This document shows, in pieces, positions 1-8,290 of a stretch of 43,222 nt of DNA (within the stretch, counting starts at the first letter, position 1; each line of letters starts with the position of its first letter). A model generated the notes under the pieces. It was given only the letters and a program-made list of their open reading frames with translations, was not told the origin of the DNA and did not search any database. Both the position numbers and the translations under genes were made by a program. Source of the stretch: Polyangiaceae bacterium (GTDB lineage Bacteria > Myxococcota_A > Polyangia > Nannocystales > Nannocystaceae); NCBI GenBank assembly GCA_026989935.1, contig JALSIN010000419.1, positions 1-43,222 on the forward strand, read 5' to 3'.

Positions 1-125
1 AAAACCGACCGTCGCCCCTCCTCCACCGACCCCTCGCGACCGGACCGGCGGCTGATCGGTTACGGACCTCCCCACACGCTCCGGCCGCGCTTGCACCTCG
101 CTGGCCCTGTGGCCACGATTGAGCC

Positions 126-896
126 GTGAAGGACGACGCCACCCCCCCACAGCCAACCTTCTCGTTGTCCAAGTCGGATGCGGTGTCGTTCCTGCGCGCG
201 TTCGACGACGGATCGGTAGACCTGGTGGTCACCGATCCACCGTACGAATCACTCGAGAAGCACCGTGCCATCGGAACCACCACGAGGCTCAAACACAGCA
301 AGGCCTCCAGCAACGATTGGTTCGCGATTTTTCCGAACAGTCGCTTCGAGGAACTCTTCGCCGAAATCTACCGTGTGCTAAAGAAGAACCGACATTTCTA
401 CCTGTTTTGCGACCAGGAGACGGCCTTCTTCGTAAAGCCCCTCGGAGAAGCCGCGGGCTTTCGGTTCTGGAAACCTTTGATTTGGGACAAACGGAAAATC
501 GGAATGGGCTATCATTACCGTGCCCGGTACGAGATGATCCTTTTCTTTGAAAAGGGTAAGCGCAAGCTCAACGATCTCGGAATCCCCGACATTATCGAGG
601 CGGACCGTATCTACCGCGGCTATCCGACGGAAAAACCCGCCAAAGTGTCTCGTGTCCTCATCTCACAGAGCACACAACCGGGAGAACTCGTCGTCGATCC
701 ATTCGTCGGTTCGGGAAGCACCGGAGTGGCTGCAGTAGATTTGGGGCGTTCCTTCGCTGGCAACGACATCTGCGACGAGGCCTTGCGCGTGGCACGGGAG
801 CGCATTTGCGCCGCAGGCGGCATCGAACGACCGGCGGCCTGCCAACGCAAGACATCCACGCATCAACTCACCCTCGGAATCGGAGCGCGGACGTGA
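126..896 (+). CDS. Site-specific DNA methyltransferase (N6_N4_Mtase, beta-type motif order)
   Basis: GTG start; VVTDPPYE (motif IV, DPPY) precedes VVDPFVGSGSTGVAA (motif I, FxGxG). Confidence 0.93.
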   Translation: MKDDATPPQPTFSLSKSDAVSFLRAFDDGSVDLVVTDPPYESLEKHRAIGTTTRLKHSKASSNDWFAIFPNSRFEELFAEIYRVLKKNRHFYLFCDQETAFFVKPLGEAAGFRFWKPLIWDKRKIGMGYHYRARYEMILFFEKGKRKLNDLGIPDIIEADRIYRGYPTEKPAKVSRVLISQSTQPGELVVDPFVGSGSTGVAAVDLGRSFAGNDICDEALRVARERICAAGGIERPAACQRKTSTHQLTLGIGART

Positions 897-1351
897 ACGG
901 AAAGAAGTACGCGGACCTCGTGGCGGCATACATTGCGACGAGGTTTCGGACACGCAACATCCAGGTGTACCGGGAAGTACCACTTGGCACCTCGATTCTC
1001 GGGAGGCCTCGGCGGATCGATGTGATGGTCTCCGACCCGACGAGCAATCGAGCACTCGCGGTCGAATGCAAGTTCCAGAAGACACAGGGCACAGCAGACG
1101 AGAAGATCCCCTATGCGCTCCAAGACATCGGCGCGTTGCGCATGCCCGGATGCATCGCCTATGCCGGTGATGGCTTTTCCGAGGGTATCCTCCATCTGCT
1201 CCAAGCGTCCGAGTTGGCGGCCTATTGTCTTCCGGACCCCGAGGACCTTTCGTCCTGCTCCGAAACCTGGGAGTTGGACCACGTTCTGGCGGTGACGTTT
1301 CGCTGGTGGGACGTCTTCATCGGGAGGAAGAAACCGGTCCGCCCCGACTGA
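893..1351 (+). CDS. Putative type II restriction endonuclease, PD-(D/E)XK fold
   Basis: GTG start at 893 overlaps the methyltransferase TGA (GTGA); RIDVMV...ALAVECKFQ fits a D-(x)n-ExK nuclease core; adjacent to cognate-like methyltransferase. Confidence 0.75.
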   Translation: MNGKKYADLVAAYIATRFRTRNIQVYREVPLGTSILGRPRRIDVMVSDPTSNRALAVECKFQKTQGTADEKIPYALQDIGALRMPGCIAYAGDGFSEGILHLLQASELAAYCLPDPEDLSSCSETWELDHVLAVTFRWWDVFIGRKKPVRPD

Positions 1352-1387
1352 GCCCCGCTTCGGCAGGTCGAAGGAATCCACGCACCG

Positions 1388-1408
1388 CCGCGGGCGAGGT
1401 TCCCGCGG
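1388..1408. terminator. Possible hairpin downstream of the R-M pair
   Basis: CCGCGGG(1388-1394)...CCCGCGG(1402-1408) perfect 7-bp inverted repeat; no U-tract. Confidence 0.3.
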
Positions 1409-1529
1409 TGGACATCGTTCGGGGCCGTTGCAACCCGAAATCGAGGGGCGTGCAGGAACCACACGCTGCACGAACCGCGACCCGCTCGGGCGAACGCCGA
1501 GCCCGACGGCCGTTCCGGGGGCGCGGGCC

Positions 1530-2003
1530 TTAGCCGCGGCGTTCGAGGTAGTCCACGAGGCCGTCGTGGGCCTCGGTGATCCGGCGCATCAGCTCGGTGG
1601 CGGCGGCGAACTTCTCGGGATCGCGGGCGTGGCGGTCGGGGTGGTACTTGCGCAGCAGCCGGCGGTAGGCGTGCTTGACGTCGGCGACGGAGGCGCCGGG
1701 CTCGAGCTCGAGGACCCGGTACCAGCGGCGGCACTCGACCTCCTCGGCGAGCGTGGCGGTGTAGCCGGGGCGGCGTTTGGCCTCCTGGTAGGCGCGCTCC
1801 CAGGCCTCCTCGGCGGCGTCCCGCACCGCGCGGGCCCGCCGGCCCACCCGCGCCCCGACCGAACCGTCGAGGTCGGTCGGATCGTCTTCGAGCAGCTCGC
1901 GCAGGTCGTCCCGCCAAAGGGCCCGGCGAAAGTCCGTGAGGTTCGCGCGCGCGACGTCGAACAGGCGTTTGGTCACCGACATGGCCTGGATCGACTCTAG
2001 CAT
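1530..2003 (-). CDS. J-domain (DnaJ-like) protein, C-terminal J domain
   Basis: DVKHAYRRLLRKYHPDRHARDPEKFAAATELMRRITEAHDGL; HPD motif. Confidence 0.88.
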   Translation of the reverse strand: MLESIQAMSVTKRLFDVARANLTDFRRALWRDDLRELLEDDPTDLDGSVGARVGRRARAVRDAAEEAWERAYQEAKRRPGYTATLAEEVECRRWYRVLELEPGASVADVKHAYRRLLRKYHPDRHARDPEKFAAATELMRRITEAHDGLVDYLERRG

Positions 2004-2020
2004 CCCTTCGGCGGGGCGGC

Positions 2021-2602
2021 CTACGCCTCCTCGTCCCCGTCGCCGAAGAACCCGGCCTCGTCGTCGTCCTCGACGATCTCCATGTCCACCGGCCGCAGGC
2101 GGATGAGGGTCTTGTCGTCCTCGCTCACCTCGTCGTCTCCGGTCGCTTCGGGCGCAGCCCCGTCCCCGGCCACCCGATCGTCGCTCTTCGCGGCGCCCAC
2201 CGGGCGCACACGCACCGTCTTGGCGCGTACCGGTCCCTTCGAGATCGCCCCCATCGCAGACGCCTTGACGGGTGGACCGCTGTCGCGCGGACGCAGCCGC
2301 GAGATCGCGTCCTGCAGCCGCAACATGGTCACCGCGGACAGCTCGCCGAAGGCGATCCCCATCCCGGAGGGCTCGTCCTGGTGGCGCACGACCGTGCCCA
2401 CCGCGTCCACCACCACCGGGTCGTCCACCAGCAGGGTAAACCGCAGCTTGACCGCCGTCCCCACCGGCACCCGCTCCTCGGTGTGGAGGAACAGGCCGTG
2501 CTCGGACAGCTCCGAGACATAGGTGGGGGCGCCCCCCTCGAAGGCCCGGTTGACGGGGATCCGTTCGGAGCGCCGCCGCTCCTTCGCACGCTCCTTTCCC
2601 AT
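2021..2602 (-). CDS. PilZ domain protein
   Basis: RRRSERIPVNRAFEGG...YVSELSEHGLFLHTEERVPVGTAVKLRFTL; PilZ-like RxxxR and (D/N)xSxxG-type pattern. Confidence 0.75.
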   Translation of the reverse strand: MGKERAKERRRSERIPVNRAFEGGAPTYVSELSEHGLFLHTEERVPVGTAVKLRFTLLVDDPVVVDAVGTVVRHQDEPSGMGIAFGELSAVTMLRLQDAISRLRPRDSGPPVKASAMGAISKGPVRAKTVRVRPVGAAKSDDRVAGDGAAPEATGDDEVSEDDKTLIRLRPVDMEIVEDDDEAGFFGDGDEEA

Positions 2603-2645
2603 GGCAGGACTGTGACAGACGGACGCGGCCGGCGCAAAGCGGCGC

Positions 2646-4157
2646 CTACGCCCCCTCCTTGAACTTGATCTCGAACTTCTCCACGTGGAAGGCCTTGCGG
2701 CCGTGGACCTCGATGCCGCACTGGATCCGCTTGACCGTGTCGTCCACCGCCGGCTTCTCCTCGTTGCGCATCAGCTCCGCCACCTTCGGGTGGGCCGTGA
2801 CGAGGACCTTCTCACCGGGCGGGTGCACGGCGGCCTCGCGCCGGATCTGGCGCAGGATCTCGTAGGCCACGGCGGCCTTGCTCTTGGTGTAGCCACGGCC
2901 GTTGCAGTACTCGCAGCTCTCCGTGAGCATCCGTTGCAGGCTCTCGCGGGCCCGCTTGCGCGTCATCTCCACCAGGCCCATCTCGGAGATCTTCGTGATG
3001 TGGGCCTTGGCGCGGTCCTTGCGCAGCGCGTCCTGCAGGCGCCGGTAGACCTTGCGCCGGTTCGACTCCCGGTCCATGTCGATGAAGTCGATGATGATGA
3101 GGCCCCCCAGGTTGCGCAGCCGGAGCTGCTCGGCGATCTCGTCGGCCGCCTCGAGGTTCGTCTGCGTGATCGTCTCTTCGAGGGTCTTGCCCTTGGCGCC
3201 GACGAACTTGCCGGTGTTGACGTCGATGGCCGTCAGCGCCTCCCCCTGGTCGAATACCAGGTAGCCGCCCGACTTGAGGTGGACGACGCGCTCGAGGGCC
3301 CGGTCGATCTCGTGCTCGATGCCGTAGCTGTCGAAGATCGGGTCGCGGCCGCCGTACAGCTCGATGCGCTCGGCGTAGGCCGGCATGAAGGCCTGGACGA
3401 AGCGGACCATCCGGTCGTGCTGGGCGCGGTCGTCCACGATGACCCGGTCGAGGGCCGCGGTCAGGTGGTCGCGCACGACCCGCAAGGCCAGGTCCAGGTC
3501 CCGGTAGAGCAAGACCGGCGCGCGGTGGACGCGGGCGTTGGCCTGGATGTTCTCCCAAAGCCGCAGCAGGTAGTCCATCTCGGCGCGGATCTGGCCGTTC
3601 GTGGCGTCCTCGGCCACGGTGCGCACGATGAAGCCGCTGCCGGGCGGGCGCATCTGCTCGACGAGCCGCCGCAGCCGCCGGCGCTGGCGGCCGGAGGTGA
3701 TCCGGCGGGAGATCCCGATGTGGCTGACGGTGGGCATGTAGACCACGTTGCGCCCGGGCAGAGAGATGTAGGAGGTGATCCGCGCCCCCTTCGTGCTGAT
3801 CGGGTCCTTGACCACCTGGACGAGGATCTCCTGGCCCGGGTGGACGAGCTGGGTGATCTCGGGCGGCTGCCCGCTGCGGCGCGCCCCGCTTTCACCCACG
3901 GTCACGTCCTGGGTGTCGCCCTCGGTGCGCGGCGCGATGTCGCCTGCATACAGGAACGCGGCCTACTCCTCGCCGATGTCCACGAAGGCGGCCTGCATCC
4001 CGGGCAAAACGCGCAGAACCCGCCCCTTGTAGACGTTCCCCACGCAGCCCCGGGCGCGGGAACGCTCCATCCAGACCTCGGAGAGGATGCCCTGTTCGAT
4101 GACGGCGACCCGGCTCTCCGGGCCGTCGGCGTTGACGACGATGACGGATTCGGCCAC
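2646..4157 (-). pseudogene. rng: Ribonuclease G/E family gene interrupted by in-frame TAG at 3963-3965 (3' part 2646-3905; 5' part 3963-4157)
   Basis: Same reading frame on both sides: VAESVIVVNADGPESRVAVIEQGILSEVWMERSRARGCVGNVYKGRVLRVLPGMQAAFVDIGEE*AAFLYAGDIAPRTEGDTQDVTVGES...; catalytic AIDVNTGKF, LIIIDFIDM and CEYCNGRGY retained. Confidence 0.85.
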
Positions 4158-4238
4158 TTCCCGCGGGGGAGTAGCACAGGCCGGCCCCGCCCGGAAGCCG
4201 CCCCTCGGGGCCCGCCGGGTGCTAGCCTGCCCGGCGCC

Positions 4239-5402
4239 GTGGCGCCCCGCGTGTCGATCCGCCCCCACCTCGCCCACGTCCCGTTCGACCCGGACGCCTT
4301 CGCGGCCCTGGTGGACGACTTTCGCAGCGGCCGGCTCGAGCGGCTGGCCGCCCCCCTGCCGCGACCGCCGAAGCCGCTTCCGGCGCCGCCCACCGACGTG
4401 CGCCCCGACGCCGTGGCGCGACCGCGCCTCGAACGCCGCGGGGCGGCGGCCCTGGCCGCGGGCAAGCTCGCGCTCGTGGTGATGAACGGCGGGATGGCCA
4501 CGCGCTTCGGCCAGACGGCCAAGGGGGTGTTCCCGATCGCCGAGGACGCCCCCGACGTGTCCTTCCTGCGCGTCAAGATCGCCCAGGCCCGGGCGGCCGA
4601 GCGCGCCTTCGGCGGCGCGGTGCCGGTGGTCGCCATGCAGAGCTTCGCCACGGAGGGACCCACGGCGCAGCACCTTGCGGCCCTCGGGGACCAGGCGGCG
4701 GGCGTGGACACTTTCCTGCAGTCGCTGCTGCCGCGGGTGCGGCCGGACGGAACGGCGCTTTGCGAGGTCGAGGGCGCCGGCGCCTGGCCCGACACCGTCG
4801 TGTACGCCGCCCCCGGCCATGGCGACCTGCTCGGGCGCCTGCGGGCCAGCGGCATGCTCGCGGCCCTGCGCGAACGCGGCGTCGAGCACGTGCTGGTCTC
4901 GAACGTGGACAACCTGGGGGCCACCCCCGACCCGGCCGTCTTCGGCGCGCACCTCGAAGCCGTCGAGCGGGGCGCGGCGATGACGGTCGAGGTGGTGCCC
5001 CGCACCGAGGGCGATGCGGGCGGCTGCGTCGCAGTCCATCCGATCCTGGACCGCCCCACGATCATCGAGGGCTTTCGCCTGCCGCCCGACACCGATCTCG
5101 CCGCGCTGCCCCACTTCAACACGAACACCCTGTGGTTTACCCTCGACGCCCTGGACGCCGAGATCCCCCTCGACTGGTTCGCGGTGCGCAAGTCGATCGC
5201 CCTGCCGGACGGCGAGACCGTCGAGGTGGTCCAGTTCGAGCGTCTCATCGGCCAGGCCGCCGACCACTTGGGCGCCGCGTTCGTCACGGTGGACCGCGCC
5301 GCCCGCTTCCTGCCGGTCAAGACGCGCGAGGAGTGGGCCGCCCGGCGCCGCCAACTGCTCGCCGCCGCCCGGGCCGCGGGCCTCGCCGTGCCCACGGTGT
5401 AG
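4239..5402 (+). CDS. UDPGP-type UTP--sugar-1-phosphate uridylyltransferase
   Basis: KLALVVMNGGMATRFGQTAKGVFP; VSNVDNLGATPDP; HFNTNTLWF; GTG start 4239 (alternative 4251). Confidence 0.88.
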   Translation: MAPRVSIRPHLAHVPFDPDAFAALVDDFRSGRLERLAAPLPRPPKPLPAPPTDVRPDAVARPRLERRGAAALAAGKLALVVMNGGMATRFGQTAKGVFPIAEDAPDVSFLRVKIAQARAAERAFGGAVPVVAMQSFATEGPTAQHLAALGDQAAGVDTFLQSLLPRVRPDGTALCEVEGAGAWPDTVVYAAPGHGDLLGRLRASGMLAALRERGVEHVLVSNVDNLGATPDPAVFGAHLEAVERGAAMTVEVVPRTEGDAGGCVAVHPILDRPTIIEGFRLPPDTDLAALPHFNTNTLWFTLDALDAEIPLDWFAVRKSIALPDGETVEVVQFERLIGQAADHLGAAFVTVDRAARFLPVKTREEWAARRRQLLAAARAAGLAVPTV

Positions 5403-5451
5403 CGGTTCCCCCTTCGGCCGCGGGCCCCGATGCGCTAGGCTCGCCGCGCCC

Positions 5452-5934
5452 ATGGCTCCCACGTTCCAACCAGGCATCTACAAGACGACCCAGTTCCTGC
5501 CGGGCCACGAGGCCCAGGTGGGCCCGAACATGCTGGTGCTCATCCGCACGGACGGCGAGTTCGCCCCCGCCTCGGTGCTGCTGCCCAACAACAACAAGTA
5601 CAACCAGTGGTTCTTCGCCATGCCGGGGATCAAGATCCCCGCGACCAGCTTCGGCTGGGCGGACAGCCTCGTCAAGCTCCCCCTGGAGGGCTTCTATCGT
5701 CTCAAGAAGGAGTTTACCTTCGGCGAGGGCGGGCGCTGGGTCGAAAACGCCGTGGTGCAGCTCGGCTACACCCGAGCCGCGGAGCCGATCCTGTTCATCG
5801 CCACGCGGCGCAGCCCGCTTACGAGCAACACGCTTTGGTTTTCGGACAAGGGGGTCAAGGTGGACCTCGACGGCCTCGAAGACCTCATCGAACCCCTGTC
5901 CTGGTACCAGGAGCCCGACAAGAAGGTGCACTGA
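5452..5934 (+). CDS. Hypothetical protein, about 160 aa
   Basis: ATG start; MAPTFQPGIYKTTQFLPGHEAQVGPNMLVLIRTDGEF...; coding-like composition, no recognised family. Confidence 0.75.
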   Translation: MAPTFQPGIYKTTQFLPGHEAQVGPNMLVLIRTDGEFAPASVLLPNNNKYNQWFFAMPGIKIPATSFGWADSLVKLPLEGFYRLKKEFTFGEGGRWVENAVVQLGYTRAAEPILFIATRRSPLTSNTLWFSDKGVKVDLDGLEDLIEPLSWYQEPDKKVH

Positions 5935-5975
5935 CCCGGGGTCTCCGCGCCCGCAACGGGCCTCCCGGGCCGCGG

Positions 5976-6425
5976 TCAGCCGTCGGCCGCCGAGGTCTGC
6001 ACGGCGGCCTGCGCGAAACGTCGCACGACCACGAAGGTCACGACGCCCACGATCATGCCCGCCACGTGGGCGAGCACGGCCGGCATGCGCGTGACCAGCG
6101 AGACGATCGCCGGGCCCGGGCAGTAGCCGCCCAGGCCCCAGCCCACGCCGAAGATCACGGCGCCGGCGAGGAGGCGGCCGTCGATGGGCCGGTCGCGGTC
6201 GGGCACGCACACACGGGTCTCGACGAGGGGATGGGGCAGGCGGGCGAAGACCCGCCAGGCCACGGCCATGACGGCGATGCCGCCGGCCATGACGCCCGCC
6301 AGGGCCGGGTCCCAGGCCCCGGCCACGTCGAGGAAGCCCAGGACCTTCTCGGGCAGGAGCATCCCCCCCACCCCGAGGCCGAGGGCGAACACCAGGCCGG
6401 CCACGAACGACAGGACCGCCTTCAC
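5976..6425 (-). CDS. YeeE/YedE-family (DUF6691-like) membrane protein
   Basis: GVGWGLGGYCPGPAIVSL; multiple TM segments; paired with the next gene. Confidence 0.85.
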   Translation of the reverse strand: MKAVLSFVAGLVFALGLGVGGMLLPEKVLGFLDVAGAWDPALAGVMAGGIAVMAVAWRVFARLPHPLVETRVCVPDRDRPIDGRLLAGAVIFGVGWGLGGYCPGPAIVSLVTRMPAVLAHVAGMIVGVVTFVVVRRFAQAAVQTSAADG

Positions 6426-6859
6426 GATGCCACCCCCAGGACGCGAAGCACCGTCACCGTGACCATGCCGGCCGCGACGAAGGTGGCCGTGGCGGCGATC
6501 GAGCGCGGTGCGAGGCGGGAGACGCCGCAGACGCCGTGGCCGCTGGTGCAGCCGCAGCCCAGGCGCGTGCCGAACCCCACGAGGAAGCCGGCGAGGGCCA
6601 TGACCGGCAGGGTGCGGGGGGCGGCGGCCGGGAAGACCTGGGGCGCGACCGCCAGCAGGACGAGGCCGCCGGCCAGCAGGCCGCCCACGAACGCGGCGTC
6701 GGTGGCGCGATCGCCGGGGGTGCCGGCGGTGGGGGCGAGCAGGCCGGCGAAGATCCCCGAGATCCCGGCGATCCGGCCCAGGCCGAGGAGCATGATCGCG
6801 GCGGCGACGCCCACCAGGAGGCCGCCGGCGACCGGTCCGGCGAAGGCTTGGAGACTCAT
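6422..6859 (-). CDS. YeeE/YedE-family membrane protein (sulfur-compound transporter-like)
   Basis: FLVGFGTRLGCGCTSGHGVCGVSRL motif; TGA overlaps the start of the downstream partner. Confidence 0.88.
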   Translation of the reverse strand: MSLQAFAGPVAGGLLVGVAAAIMLLGLGRIAGISGIFAGLLAPTAGTPGDRATDAAFVGGLLAGGLVLLAVAPQVFPAAAPRTLPVMALAGFLVGFGTRLGCGCTSGHGVCGVSRLAPRSIAATATFVAAGMVTVTVLRVLGVAS

Positions 6860-7081
6860 GGCGCGCAGGGTAGGCCGCCCGTCCCGGCGCGCAAGCCCGA
6901 CCGGCGCCCGTGTCGCGCTCCCTCCCGCCCGGCGGCGGCCCGCGGCTCCGAAACGGGCGCTGTCTTCCCGCCGCCGGACGCCTCGCGGGCGCGCTGCCCG
7001 CGCCGCCCGCCTCGGTCGGGGCCCGGCGGGCCCGCAGGCCGCGGGGGCCGGGGCGGGCGCAAAACGAGCCGTCCCGGCCCC

Positions 7082-7110
7082 TTGACCCGACCGGTGCAGA
7101 GACCTATAAG
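7082..7110 (+). promoter_or_regulatory. Sigma70-like promoter for imelysin gene
   Basis: TTGACC (7082-7087), 17-bp spacer, TATAAG (7105-7110). Confidence 0.6.
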
Positions 7111-7119
7111 TCGCTCGTC

Positions 7120-7138
7120 GCAAATGAAAATCACTTTC
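7120..7138 (+). promoter_or_regulatory. Fur-box-like operator overlapping the imelysin start codon
   Basis: GCAAATGAAAATCACTTTC matches 14/19 of GATAATGATAATCATTATC. Confidence 0.5.
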
Positions 7139-8284
7139 AAGTTCATCCCCTCCCTCGCACTCACCGTGGCGGCTTGCTCGGCCCCGGGGCCGGCCGACGA
7201 CGGTCAGGAAGCCACCCGGCGCGCCATCGTGCGCTCGGCGGCCGACCAGGTGGTGGTGCCGGCCTACCAGGCGGCGGCCGAGCGCCTGCGGGCGCTGGCG
7301 AACGCCACGACCACGCTGGCCGACGCCGCGGCGAACGATCCCGCCGCGGCCGATCCGAGCGCGGCGCGGGCGGCGTTCGCGGACGCGATGGATGCCTGGC
7401 AGCGCGTCGAGATGCTCCGGTTCGGCCCTGCGGGCCCGGCCGGCCTGGTCACGGGCGGCGAGAGCCTGCGCGACGAGATCTACTCGTGGCCCACCACGAA
7501 CCCCTGTCGCATCGACGAGGAGCTGACCGAGGGGTCGTTCGACGACCCGAACTTCTTCACCGCGAACCTCGTCAACGTGCGCGGGCTGGACGCGGTGGCC
7601 TACCTCCTGTTCGTCGAGACGCCGGACAACGCCTGTGACGCGACGCGCCCGATCAACAAGGACGGGGCCTGGGAAGCGCTCGGCAGTGACGAGATCACGC
7701 GCCGGCGCCTGCGTTACGCCGCCCTCGCCGCCGCGGACGCCGCGGATCGCGCGGCCGCCCTCGCGGCCCGATGGGCGCCCGACGGCGGAGACGCCTACGC
7801 CGGCTTCGTGGGGGCGGGCTCCGAGGGATCCCCCTACCCGACCACCCGCGTGGCCCTCGACGAGTTCGCCGTGGGGCTCTTCGACCTCGAGGCGGATGTC
7901 AAGGAACGCAAGCTGGCCGCGACGGACCCCGAAGCCCTCGAAGGCCGCTACGGCGGGCGCAGCGAGGCCTACGTCCTGGCGAACCTCGACGCCGCCCGCG
8001 CCGTGTTCCACGCCGCCCCGACCCCCGAGGCGGGCACCGGCTTCGACGACTGGCTGCGCAACCTCGGGCAGGCGGGGCTGGTCGCCGACGTGGAGGCCGC
8101 CTTCGCCGCGGCCGACGCCGCCGTGCGGGCGGTCGGTCCCTTCGACGAGGCGCTCGCGCGCGACGGCGCGGCCCTCGTCCCCGCCGCCGAGGCCGTCGGA
8201 GAGCTGACCGCCCTGCTCAAGGGGCCCGTCCTCGCCGCCCTGTCGCTCATGCCCCCGGCCGACGGCGCGGGGGACGCCGACTAG
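7124..8284 (+). CDS. Imelysin-family (Peptidase_M75-like) lipoprotein
   Basis: Lipobox LTVAAC; DAWQRVEMLRFGPAG, YSWPTTNPCRIDEEL, NVRGLDAVAYLLF typical of imelysin proteins. Confidence 0.88.
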   Translation: MKITFKFIPSLALTVAACSAPGPADDGQEATRRAIVRSAADQVVVPAYQAAAERLRALANATTTLADAAANDPAAADPSAARAAFADAMDAWQRVEMLRFGPAGPAGLVTGGESLRDEIYSWPTTNPCRIDEELTEGSFDDPNFFTANLVNVRGLDAVAYLLFVETPDNACDATRPINKDGAWEALGSDEITRRRLRYAALAAADAADRAAALAARWAPDGGDAYAGFVGAGSEGSPYPTTRVALDEFAVGLFDLEADVKERKLAATDPEALEGRYGGRSEAYVLANLDAARAVFHAAPTPEAGTGFDDWLRNLGQAGLVADVEAAFAAADAAVRAVGPFDEALARDGAALVPAAEAVGELTALLKGPVLAALSLMPPADGAGDAD

Positions 8285-8290
8285 CGCCCC

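Noticed and set aside
3963-3965. Genome-wide amber recoding or pyrrolysine to explain the RNase G/E TAG
   Set aside because: TAG is a frequent normal stop in this window (14 of 34 CDS, including this gene's own stop).
2685-4238. Long plus-strand open frame upstream of the UDPGP domain (905-aa ORF)
   Set aside because: Antisense shadow of the RNase G/E gene; the real start is near 4239/4251.
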